This document shows positions 54,091 to 61,522 of a stretch of 64,000 nt of DNA, one piece after another. The notes beneath the pieces are model-generated. The model had not been told where the DNA came from and did not search any database. It was given only the letters and a program-made list of their open reading frames with translations. Position numbers and translations under genes: made by a program. Positions within the stretch are counted from its first letter, which is position 1. Each line of letters begins with the position of its first letter. Location: assembly GCF_034353875.1 (NCBI RefSeq), contig NZ_CP133784.1, positions 4,616,501 to 4,680,500 of the forward strand, in the 5' to 3' direction. The DNA is from Pseudomonas sp. MH9.2. GTDB lineage: Bacteria > Pseudomonadota > Gammaproteobacteria > Pseudomonadales > Pseudomonadaceae.

Positions 54091-55053
54091 GTGAAGGCAT
54101 TGCAAGGCGTTGACGGACATGTGGAATGGGTAGAACAACCCGATCTGACATGTGATGTAGGGCAAGTACGCATTCGGATCGCTGCTGCGGGTCTCAATCG
54201 CGCGGATCTATTGCAGCGGGCCGGGCTGTATCCGCCACCGCCGGGAGCCAGTAAAACCCTCGGGATGGAGTGCTCCGGGGTGATCAGCGAAGTCGGTTCG
54301 GGTTCGTCCTGGCACGTAGGGGACAGAGTCTGCGCGCTGCTCGCAGGTGGTGGCATGGCTGAAGAGGTCGTAGTCGACGGACGGCATGTGCTGCCGGTTC
54401 CCGAAGGCATGTCTTTGCCGGAAGCGGCAGGTATCCCCGAGGTGTACGCCACTGCGTGGCTGAATCTGTTTCAACTGGCTGCATTGAAGCCGGGTGAAAA
54501 GGTATTGCTGCACGCCGGGGCAAGTGGTGTTGGTTCAGCTGGCATTCAGCTTTGCAAGGCGTTCGGCAACCCGGTATGGGTGAGCGTCGGCTCTGCCGAA
54601 CGTCTGGCGTATTGCGAAGCGCTGGGGGCTCAGGGTGGGGTTGTGCGCAGCGACAACCTCGAAAGCTTGAAAGACCTCGGCCCGTTCGACGTCATTCTCG
54701 ATCCAGTAGGTGCCAACTACGCGGCCTTGAACATCAAAGTGCTGAACGTTGATGGGCGATTGGTACTGATCGGTTTGATGGGCGGGCGCGAAGCGCAACT
54801 GGACCTGGCGCAAGTGCTGGTCAAGCGTGTGCAGATACTGGGTTCGACCCTGCGTAGCCGTGATGATCAATTCAAAGCGGATTTGCTCAGTGATCTGAGT
54901 CAGCACGTGTGGCCGTTGTTTGTCGAAGGACGCCTCAAGCCGCAACTGGCCAGAACGTTCCCGATCAAAGACGCCGAATCTGCCTTCGCCGAGCTGGCGA
55001 CCAATCAGGTGTCAGGCAAACTGGTGTTGGTGATCGACGAAAGTCTGGTCTGA
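54091..55053 (+). CDS. NADPH:quinone oxidoreductase (zinc-free MDR family)
   Basis: A 320-residue medium-chain dehydrogenase/reductase of the quinone oxidoreductase/PIG3 type. N-terminal LNRADLLQRAGLYPPPPGAS, the catalytic-domain GMECSGVI and the NADPH motif HAGASGVGSAGIQL (about residues 151-164) are typical. No zinc ligands are present. It reduces quinones by single or two-electron steps, giving oxidant protection; the real substrate is unknown. The GTG start has GGAGG four bases upstream. It is divergent from prc, as in PAO1 (PA3256). Confidence 0.92.
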   Translation: MKALQGVDGHVEWVEQPDLTCDVGQVRIRIAAAGLNRADLLQRAGLYPPPPGASKTLGMECSGVISEVGSGSSWHVGDRVCALLAGGGMAEEVVVDGRHVLPVPEGMSLPEAAGIPEVYATAWLNLFQLAALKPGEKVLLHAGASGVGSAGIQLCKAFGNPVWVSVGSAERLAYCEALGAQGGVVRSDNLESLKDLGPFDVILDPVGANYAALNIKVLNVDGRLVLIGLMGGREAQLDLAQVLVKRVQILGSTLRSRDDQFKADLLSDLSQHVWPLFVEGRLKPQLARTFPIKDAESAFAELATNQVSGKLVLVIDESLV

Positions 55054-55076
55054 CACATGGTGTGAAGTCGTTCGCT

Positions 55077-55103
55077 TAAGCGGCCTGCCAACCAGGCCGC
55101 TTA
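55077..55103. terminator. Bidirectional terminator
   Basis: TAAGCGGCCTG and CAGGCCGCTTA, perfect 11-bp arms with a 5-base loop, between convergent quinone oxidoreductase and HAD genes. Confidence 0.8.
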
Positions 55104-55111
55104 TTCAGCCA

Positions 55112-55765
55112 TCACTTCCAGCTATGAATCGGCCAGCTGGCCTTTTCTGCATGCTCGCGCAGTACCGGGTCCGGGTTGACGACGCGGGGGTATTGGACCT
55201 TGAGCAGCAGCGCCAGGTCATTGCGTGAATCCGAGTAGAAACTGGAGCCTTCCAGCGTCTCGCCTTCGTTTTGCAACCACTCCAGCAAGCGCGTGACCTT
55301 GCCTTCGCGGTAGGTCAGTACGCCCAATGTCGCGCCGCTGTAGACGCCATGTTTGACCTCCAGTTCGATCCCCAGTACTTCGTCGATGCCCAGTCGTTCG
55401 GCGATGGGTTTGACTAGGTGCGTGCCTGACGCCGATATCACTAAAATCCGGTCACCGGCCGCTCGATGGGCGGCGATGGCCCGGCAGGCCTCGCTGAAGA
55501 TGATCGGTTCGATCACGTCTTCGACCCAAGGACCTACCAGGTGCGCGACTTCTTCCGGCGTGCGACCGGCCATGGGCTCCAGGCTGAAGGTCATGTACTC
55601 CTCCATCGCCAGTTCGCCTGCGCTGTACGCGGCCATCAGTTCATTGTTACGGCGCATGAACGACTCAGCGTCCACCCAGCCGAGTCGACCCATTTGTTCG
55701 CTCCACAAGCTGGCACAGTCGCCGTGGATCAAGGTTTCGTCCAAATCAAAAATCGCTAACGCCAT
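55112..55765 (-). CDS. HAD-IB family phosphatase
   Basis: A 217-residue HAD hydrolase of the SerB/HAD-IB subfamily. Motif I FDLDETLIHGD begins near residue 6 with the Asp nucleophile. Motif II is ISASGTHLV and motif IV is YSDSRNDLALL. The helical cap between I and II (about 20-90) is present. It resembles PA3255. Substrate unknown; phosphoserine-like small molecules are usual. The ATG has GAGGACAGCAGTA upstream. It precedes the ABC operon on the same strand, with a 60-base gap, so is likely separate. Confidence 0.9.
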   Translation of the reverse strand: MALAIFDLDETLIHGDCASLWSEQMGRLGWVDAESFMRRNNELMAAYSAGELAMEEYMTFSLEPMAGRTPEEVAHLVGPWVEDVIEPIIFSEACRAIAAHRAAGDRILVISASGTHLVKPIAERLGIDEVLGIELEVKHGVYSGATLGVLTYREGKVTRLLEWLQNEGETLEGSSFYSDSRNDLALLLKVQYPRVVNPDPVLREHAEKASWPIHSWK

Positions 55766-55825
55766 TACTGCTGTCCTCTGAAATTTTGCAGCCTTCGTAA
55801 CCTCTACAGGTTCTGCGGTTGTCGC

Positions 55826-56815
55826 TTAGGCTACTTCACACAGCGCCGACGGATCGATAGCCAAGGCCACTCGACGTCCATTGGGGTGCAAATCAGCCGC
55901 TGAACGGTTCAGTACGTCGACCACCAGTTCCACGCCTCGGGCTTCGATCCGGTAACGGATCACGTTGCCCAACAGGCTGTGGCTGCGCACTTCGCCGTCG
56001 AGGTCGCCGGTCAGGCTCAGCTCGATGGCTTCCGGACGAATCGCCAGACGGCTGTTGATCGGCCGTTGCAGCAAGCGGCTGGCGCTGTCGGCGTCGAGCA
56101 GGTTGTAGTTGCCGATAAAGCCGGCGGCAAACACGTCGATCGGCGCGGTGTATAGGGTTTCAGCATCGCCGCTTTGGACGATCCGGCCCTGGTTCATCAG
56201 GAAGATCCGGTCTGACATGGTCAGCGCTTCTTCCTGATCGTGGGTCACGAAAATCGTCGTCAGTCCCAATTCACGCTGGATCTGACGAATCTGTTCGCGC
56301 AGGTGTTTACGAATCCGTGCATCCAGCGCCGACAGCGGTTCATCGAGCAACAGCAGGCGTGGCCGGGTCACTAGCGAGCGCGCCAGCGCAACCCGTTGGC
56401 ACTGGCCACCAGACAGTTGGTGCGGGTAGCGTGCGGCGAAGTCGTTCAGTTCGACCAGTTTCAGCACTTCGGCGACTCGCGTGCGGCTGTCGTCGGCGTT
56501 GACCTTTTGCATGCGCAGGCCGAACGCGATGTTTTGTTCGACGGTCATGTTGGGGAACAGCGCATAGCTCTGGAACACCATGCCGATGCCGCGCTTCTGC
56601 GGGCTGAGCGGGACAATGTCCTGGCCGTCGAGCAGGATCTTGCCGCCATCAACCGCGGTCAGGCCGGCAATACAGCGCAACAGGGTGGATTTGCCGCACC
56701 CGGAAGGGCCGAGCAGTGTCACGAACTCGCCTTTCCTGATGTCGCAGTTGATGTCGCTGAACACGGCGGTGCCGGCGTAGCTCTTTTGCAGGTGATCGAC
56801 GCTGACGAAGCTCAT
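55826..56815 (-). CDS. ABC importer ATPase (2-aminoethylphosphonate/POPT family-like)
   Basis: A 329-residue ABC importer ATPase with Walker A GPSGCGKST (about residues 37-45), Q-loop FQSYALF, signature LSGGQ (followed by CQR instead of the usual QQR), Walker B LLLLDEPLSALD, and a TOBE domain at the C-terminus. It energises the permeases encoded upstream. Type: spermidine/putrescine-iron-AEP group. It overlaps the upstream permease by four bases and ends the operon. Substrate not readable from sequence. Confidence 0.93.
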   Translation of the reverse strand: MSFVSVDHLQKSYAGTAVFSDINCDIRKGEFVTLLGPSGCGKSTLLRCIAGLTAVDGGKILLDGQDIVPLSPQKRGIGMVFQSYALFPNMTVEQNIAFGLRMQKVNADDSRTRVAEVLKLVELNDFAARYPHQLSGGQCQRVALARSLVTRPRLLLLDEPLSALDARIRKHLREQIRQIQRELGLTTIFVTHDQEEALTMSDRIFLMNQGRIVQSGDAETLYTAPIDVFAAGFIGNYNLLDADSASRLLQRPINSRLAIRPEAIELSLTGDLDGEVRSHSLLGNVIRYRIEARGVELVVDVLNRSAADLHPNGRRVALAIDPSALCEVA

Positions 56816-57612
56816 TGGCTTTTGTCCTTGTTCATTAAATTGGCCGCCCAGGTCAGCACCAGCACAAAGAAGAAGTAGGAAACCACCAGCGCACTGGTGA
56901 AGTGACCGCTGCTGTTGCGCATGTTGTTCAGGTAGACCTGCAGGGTTTCGTAGCGCGTACCGACCAGGATGTTGGCGAACACGAACTCACCGAACAGGAA
57001 GGAGAACGACAGCAATAACGCGACCATCAGGCCTTTGCGCAAGTTTGGCAGCACCACCAGGAACGCGGCCTGCCAGGTGCTGGCACCGAGCAGTTGCGCA
57101 GCGTCCATCAGGTCGCGCAGGTTAATCGCTTGCAGGTTGTTGGTAATCGCCCGGTACATAAACGGCAGCGCCACGGTGAAGTAGCAGCCGATCAGAATCC
57201 ACGGCGTGCCGACCATCGCGAAAGGCCCGGACCCATAGAGCTGCAACAGCCCGACGGATGACACCACGGGAGGCACGGCGAAGGGCAGCAGGATCAGGAT
57301 ATTCATCAGCGCATCAAGCTTGGGGAAATGGTAATGCACGACGAACAGCAGTGGCAGGATCAGGACCACTGACAGCACCAGGGAGCCGACACATACCAGC
57401 AGTGACTGGCCGAATGCGTGGAGGAAACGCGGGTCGCTCCACAGTTCGACATACCATTTGACGGTAAACCCGCTGGGCAGAATGGTTGCCGACCAACTGG
57501 TGGCAATGGAGTAGATCAGCGTCCCTGCCAGTGGCAGCAACAGAATGATGAACAGCAGGTACACCACGACGCGGTGGTAGAGGACGGCGGAGCCCGGTTC
57601 AGCGCGAGACAT
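56812..57612 (-). CDS. ABC importer permease
   Basis: A 266-residue BPD_transp_1-type permease with six helices. The EAA-type coupling loop is LMDAAQLLGASTWQAAFLV (near residues 165-183), contacting the ATPase. It overlaps the ATPase gene by four bases and the first permease by 14. It belongs to the same ABC operon as PA3253-type genes of PAO1. Confidence 0.92.
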   Translation of the reverse strand: MSRAEPGSAVLYHRVVVYLLFIILLLPLAGTLIYSIATSWSATILPSGFTVKWYVELWSDPRFLHAFGQSLLVCVGSLVLSVVLILPLLFVVHYHFPKLDALMNILILLPFAVPPVVSSVGLLQLYGSGPFAMVGTPWILIGCYFTVALPFMYRAITNNLQAINLRDLMDAAQLLGASTWQAAFLVVLPNLRKGLMVALLLSFSFLFGEFVFANILVGTRYETLQVYLNNMRNSSGHFTSALVVSYFFFVLVLTWAANLMNKDKSQ

Positions 57613-58444
57613 GGTAGCTCCTCTTCAAAAGCCACTGGTGCACGAGGGTCACCAGGGTCATCAGGCCCACCAACACTACGGCCAGGGCGCTGGCCATATT
57701 CGGGTCGAGGCTGATGTCGCCTGAAACCATGGCGGCAATACGGATGGGCAGCACGTTGAAGTTGCCTGTGGTCAGGGCGTACACGGTGGCGTAGGCGCCG
57801 AGGGCATTGGCCAGCAGAATCACGAAAGTACCGATCAGCGCCGGGGTCAGCACTGGCAGGCCGATATACCGCCAGAACTGCCAGCTGTCGGCCCCGAGCA
57901 AGGCAGCGGATTCGCGCCAGTCTTCGCGCAGGGCGTCGAAGGCCGGGTAGAGCAGCAGCACACCCAATGGAATCTGGAAGTAGGTATAGAGGATGATCAG
58001 CCCGGTTTTCGAATACAGGTTGAAGTCCTCAATGATCCCGGCTTGCTTGAGCATGATTGTGATACTGCCGTTGAATCCCAGCAGGATGATGAAGGCGAAG
58101 GCCAGCGGCACACCGGCGAAGTTGCTGGTCATGTTGGCGAAGGCGTTGACGAAGTTACGCAGTCGCGAGTCGACCCGACGCAGGGAGTAACTGCCCAGCA
58201 CGGCAATGATGATTCCGAACACGCTGGACCAGAAGCTGATCTCCAGGCTGTGCTGGATCGCTTGCAGGTAGAACCGGGAGCTGAACACTTCAGTAAAATT
58301 AGCCAGGCCCCAGCCGTTGTCTTCCGATTGCAGGCTGTGGATCACGACCCAGGCCAGCGGGGCGATCTGGAATACGATGAAAAACACGGAGAAGGGCACC
58401 AGACACAGGGCCGCCAGCCATTTGCCTCGAGTGATTGAGTTCAC
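57599..58444 (-). CDS. ABC importer permease
   Basis: A 281-residue permease with six helices and the coupling loop ESAALLGADSWQFWRYI (near residue 185). It forms the heterodimeric channel with the following gene's product. I choose the GTG at 58444, which overlaps the phosphatase stop (GTGA) and gives the natural N-terminus NSITRGKWLAALC. An earlier start would add 22 residues inside the phosphatase gene. Confidence 0.9.
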   Translation of the reverse strand: MNSITRGKWLAALCLVPFSVFFIVFQIAPLAWVVIHSLQSEDNGWGLANFTEVFSSRFYLQAIQHSLEISFWSSVFGIIIAVLGSYSLRRVDSRLRNFVNAFANMTSNFAGVPLAFAFIILLGFNGSITIMLKQAGIIEDFNLYSKTGLIILYTYFQIPLGVLLLYPAFDALREDWRESAALLGADSWQFWRYIGLPVLTPALIGTFVILLANALGAYATVYALTTGNFNVLPIRIAAMVSGDISLDPNMASALAVVLVGLMTLVTLVHQWLLKRSYHVSR

Positions 58445-59247
58445 TTCAACAACTCCCGGCACACTGGCTTGTCGTGAGGGACGCCGAGCAGTTCGCAGAC
58501 CGTGCCACACAGATCGGTCTGTTTCGGTTGGGCATTGCTATCGAAACTGAAGGCATCGCCGAACACGAACAGCGGAACTTCGCGTTCTTCCGGGAGTAAG
58601 CCATTGTGGGAACGGTCGTTGTTCATGCCGTGGTCAGCGGTCACTAGCACCTGGTAACCGGTGTCGAGCCAGCCTTGCAGGTAATCGGCGAGGATGATGT
58701 CGGCAGAGCGCGCACTGTTGCGGTATTGCGGGGTATCGAGGCCGTGCTTGTGCCCGGCGTCGTCAATGTTCATGGGGTGTACCAGCATGAAGTTCGGCGC
58801 ATGGCGCAGACGTAGGCTTTCGGCATCAGCGAACAGGTGTGAATCCGGATAGTGATCCGCATAGTAGAAGTGTCCATGCTGGATCGGCAGGTGTGCGTCG
58901 TCAGTGTGGCGGTCGCGGGCGGCAACGAACGGTGAGCGGTTATACAGTTCGCTGACCCAGTGATAAGCCGCTGCGGCAGTGCTGAGACCAGCGTCGGTGG
59001 CATAGTGGAACACGCTGCGCTGATTCGACAGGCGCGTGACGTTGTTGTGCACGATACCGCTGTCGATCGGTTTCACGCCGGTAAGGATGCACTCGTACAG
59101 CGGTCTGGACAGCGAAGGTAGCTCGCATTCCAGTCTGTACAGGGCGGCGCGTCCTGCACCTGCGTATGCCTGAAGGTGTCCCATGGCATGTCGGGCGACT
59201 TGGTAGTTAAGACCATCGAGCACGACCAGGATGACGTTGTGCCTCAT
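58441..59247 (-). CDS. Alkaline-phosphatase-superfamily enzyme (phosphodiesterase/NPP-like)
   Basis: A 268-residue enzyme of the type I phosphodiesterase/alkaline phosphatase superfamily. The metal-binding start is ILVVLDGLN, the nucleophile region PSLSRPLYEC, then MNIDDAGHKHG (metal Asp/His) and VTADHGMNND (Asp-His). There is no signal peptide, so the reaction is in the cytoplasm, after uptake by the ABC importer. This favours a phosphate or phosphonate ester substrate such as phosphonoacetate-type or glycerophosphodiester compounds. The start at 59247 has GGAG ten bases upstream. It resembles PA3251. Confidence 0.87.
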   Translation of the reverse strand: MRHNVILVVLDGLNYQVARHAMGHLQAYAGAGRAALYRLECELPSLSRPLYECILTGVKPIDSGIVHNNVTRLSNQRSVFHYATDAGLSTAAAAYHWVSELYNRSPFVAARDRHTDDAHLPIQHGHFYYADHYPDSHLFADAESLRLRHAPNFMLVHPMNIDDAGHKHGLDTPQYRNSARSADIILADYLQGWLDTGYQVLVTADHGMNNDRSHNGLLPEEREVPLFVFGDAFSFDSNAQPKQTDLCGTVCELLGVPHDKPVCRELLK

Positions 59248-59297
59248 AACGGATGAGCTCCAGAAGCGTTGTACACAATCAGAAAAAATGGTCCAAA

Positions 59298-59329
59298 GAG
59301 GGAAAAACGGGCGAACCCGTTTTTCCCTC
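59298..59329 (-). terminator. Perfect 14-bp intra-operon hairpin
   Basis: GAGGGAAAAACGGG and its exact reverse complement flank CGAA. On the minus strand it follows the binding-protein gene and precedes the phosphatase gene. The T-tail is very short, so it may protect the 3' end of the binding-protein transcript and cut downstream expression, as is usual in ABC operons. Confidence 0.75.
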
Positions 59330-59338
59330 AAATAACGC

Positions 59339-60406
59339 TTATTTCATTTCGATGATGACTTGTTCGTTCCACTTTTTCGGCAGGCTTTTCGAGGTTTTTT
59401 CCCAGGCATCCGCGTCGGCAATCGGCTTCACGTGTTTGTACTGCTCGTTAGGCAGCAGCTTGGCTTGTACGTCAGCCGGCAGGGTGATGTGTTCAGCACG
59501 AATCGGACGGGCATTGCCCCGCGCCAGGTTGGTCTGGCCGGCATCGCTGAAGATGTATTCGCGAGCCAGTTTGGCGGCGTTCGGGTGTTTGGCGTATTTG
59601 TTGATGATGGTGGTATAGCCGGAAATCACCGAACCATCGGAGGGGATCAGCACTTCATAATCGTCAGGATTGACCATCTTGTCGCGGTAGCTCAGGCCAT
59701 TGAAATCCCAGACCACGCCCACTTCGATTTCGCCTTTTTCCATCGTGGCGATTGTCGGGTTGGACAGCGACAGACGCCCCTGTTTGGCGATTTCGGCGAA
59801 CATCAACAGTGCCGGTTCAATATTCTTTTCATCGCCACCTTTGGAAATGGCAGCAGCCAGCACGCCGTTGGCGGCCTGGGCGGCGGTGCTCACGTCACCG
59901 ATGGAGACCTTGTATTTGCCTTTCTCCAGGTCAGCCCAGGTTTTGGGGGCGTCGGAGCCATGGAGCAATTTTTTGTTGATGATGAACGCGATGGTGCCGG
60001 TGTAGGCCAGTGCCCAGTTACCGTCTTTGTCTTTCGCCCAATCCGGGATTTGAGCCCAGGTGCTTGGCTTGTACGGCTGGGTCACGCCCTGTTTTACTGC
60101 GATAGGACCGAAGGCTGCACCCACATCGCCGATATCCGCGCTGGCGTTGTCTTTCTCCGCAGCGAATTTAGCGACTTCCTGGGCCGAACTCATGTCGGTG
60201 TCGATATGCGTGAGGCCGTAGTTTTTCAGCAGGTCGTCCCAGGTGCCTTTCCAGTTGGCCCAGTTATCGGGCATGCCGACGCTGTTGACCGCACCTTCCG
60301 TCTTGGCCGCGGCCTCCAGGGTTTTCAAGTCGGTATCAGCAGCCATGGCGGCTGTGCACAGGGCAATGGTCGAACCTAACAGTGATGCCAGGAAAAGATG
60401 TTTCAT
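59339..60406 (-). CDS. ABC importer periplasmic substrate-binding protein
   Basis: A 355-residue binding protein with a Sec signal peptide (residues 1-22, AALCTAAMA-type end), then a two-lobe fold. Motifs include VNSVGMPDNWANWKGTW and EVAKFAAEKDNASADIGDVG, which resemble the family for iron, polyamine or phosphonate-type anions. It is the first gene of the operon and is divergent from the GntR gene. It captures the ligand for the downstream permeases. Ligand unknown; the cytoplasmic phosphatase-type enzyme suggests a phosphorus compound. Confidence 0.9.
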   Translation of the reverse strand: MKHLFLASLLGSTIALCTAAMAADTDLKTLEAAAKTEGAVNSVGMPDNWANWKGTWDDLLKNYGLTHIDTDMSSAQEVAKFAAEKDNASADIGDVGAAFGPIAVKQGVTQPYKPSTWAQIPDWAKDKDGNWALAYTGTIAFIINKKLLHGSDAPKTWADLEKGKYKVSIGDVSTAAQAANGVLAAAISKGGDEKNIEPALLMFAEIAKQGRLSLSNPTIATMEKGEIEVGVVWDFNGLSYRDKMVNPDDYEVLIPSDGSVISGYTTIINKYAKHPNAAKLAREYIFSDAGQTNLARGNARPIRAEHITLPADVQAKLLPNEQYKHVKPIADADAWEKTSKSLPKKWNEQVIIEMK

Positions 60407-60769
60407 CCGAAGCTCCTTTGGGCGTTTTCAACGCTACGTTTTTATCGACGTTAGTGCGGTTGGGTTGGTCTAGGTCAGCAATACCTGAGCCAATTTAAGC
60501 CTGCTGAATGACACTTTGATGTCGGCATCACTCCTGCAAGGGTAATCATCAGCTAAGGGAGGTCAGTCCAAGGTAAGCGTAGACCATGGCTAAAATATTG
60601 ATATTCATCGGTTTTGTTGATCTGGAACAACCGTATCAGGCCGTCCCTCGGCAGCTTTGTCATCGATCAGTCATGTGCTTTGTCTAGGCTGACCGATACT
60701 CACAGGAGCGATATTCATGCTCGGTCCTGCTCTTAAACAGCGCTGGACTAGTCCAGATAGGTAACGTTG
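60407..60769. other. Divergent regulatory gap
   Basis: 363 bases between the binding-protein and GntR genes hold no gene I can support. They contain the promoters of both directions and a Pho-box-like repeat (60657-60674). The GntR operator is probably here, but I could not pick a clear dyad. Confidence 0.6.
60657..60674 (+). promoter_or_regulatory. Pho-box-like direct repeat
   Basis: TTGTCAT-CGAT-CAGTCAT, two 7-base units with a 4-base gap, close to the PhoB box pattern CTGTCAT-N4-CTGTCAT. It lies about 95 bases before the GntR start. Chance occurrence is possible. Confidence 0.4.
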
Positions 60770-61486
60770 ATGCGCGAAGATGCACCAAAGGCGGTGACAG
60801 CCATCGGTCTGGCCTTGCAGGAACAGATCGAGCACGGCTTGTTGCCGGCCAGTAGTAAGCTGCCCGCCGAGCGCAAACTCAGTGAGTTGTTCGGTACCAC
60901 GCGGATCACCGTGCGTGAAGCGTTGTTGCAGTTGGAGGCACGGGGTCTGGTTTATCGCGAGGAGCGACGTGGCTGGTTTATCTCGCCGCCGCGCCTGGCT
61001 TACGATTTGATGCGCCGCAGCCATTTTCACGCCATGGTCAGTGCGCAGGGACGAGTGCCTTCGACGGAGGTGATTTCAGCGCGTCTGCAGCCTGCGTCGG
61101 CGGCGGTATGTGCCTGGTTGCAGTTGCCAGCATTGTCCAGCGTGATCCAGATCTGCCGCGCGCGACGCATTGATCAGCGACTGGTGTTGTACGTGGAGCA
61201 CTATCTCAATCCGGAATACTTTCCCCAGATACTGGATGTCGATCTGAGTCAGTCGCTGACCGAGTTATACGCCAGCCGTTATGGCTTGCGGTATGGCCAG
61301 GTGCGTTTCGAGATGGTGCCGACGGCCTTGCAGGTCGAGGCGGCAGCGGCATTGAAAGTGTCCGTTGGCAGCCCGGGCCTGCGCATTGCCCGGGTCAACT
61401 ATGATCAGCAAGGCCGTCTGATCGACTGCGACCTTGAGTATTGGCGCCATGATGCGATTCATGTGAGTGCGGTGGTGCCGGGGTAG
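60770..61486 (+). CDS. GntR-family regulator with UTRA domain
   Basis: A 238-residue regulator of the HutC subfamily. The N-terminal winged HTH (about residues 5-70) shows LPAERKLSELFGTTRITVRE. The C-terminal UTRA ligand domain (about 90-235) shows ARRIDQRLVLYVEHYLNPEY and the end DCDLEYWRHDAIH. UTRA regulators often sense the sugar or phosphonate handled by their neighbours. It is divergent from the ABC-phosphatase operon and very likely controls it. The ATG has TAGG about seven bases upstream. Confidence 0.9.
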   Translation: MREDAPKAVTAIGLALQEQIEHGLLPASSKLPAERKLSELFGTTRITVREALLQLEARGLVYREERRGWFISPPRLAYDLMRRSHFHAMVSAQGRVPSTEVISARLQPASAAVCAWLQLPALSSVIQICRARRIDQRLVLYVEHYLNPEYFPQILDVDLSQSLTELYASRYGLRYGQVRFEMVPTALQVEAAAALKVSVGSPGLRIARVNYDQQGRLIDCDLEYWRHDAIHVSAVVPG

Positions 61487-61522
61487 GGCGCGATCATGTC
61501 GTCACGCCCAGTGTGGTCGCGA

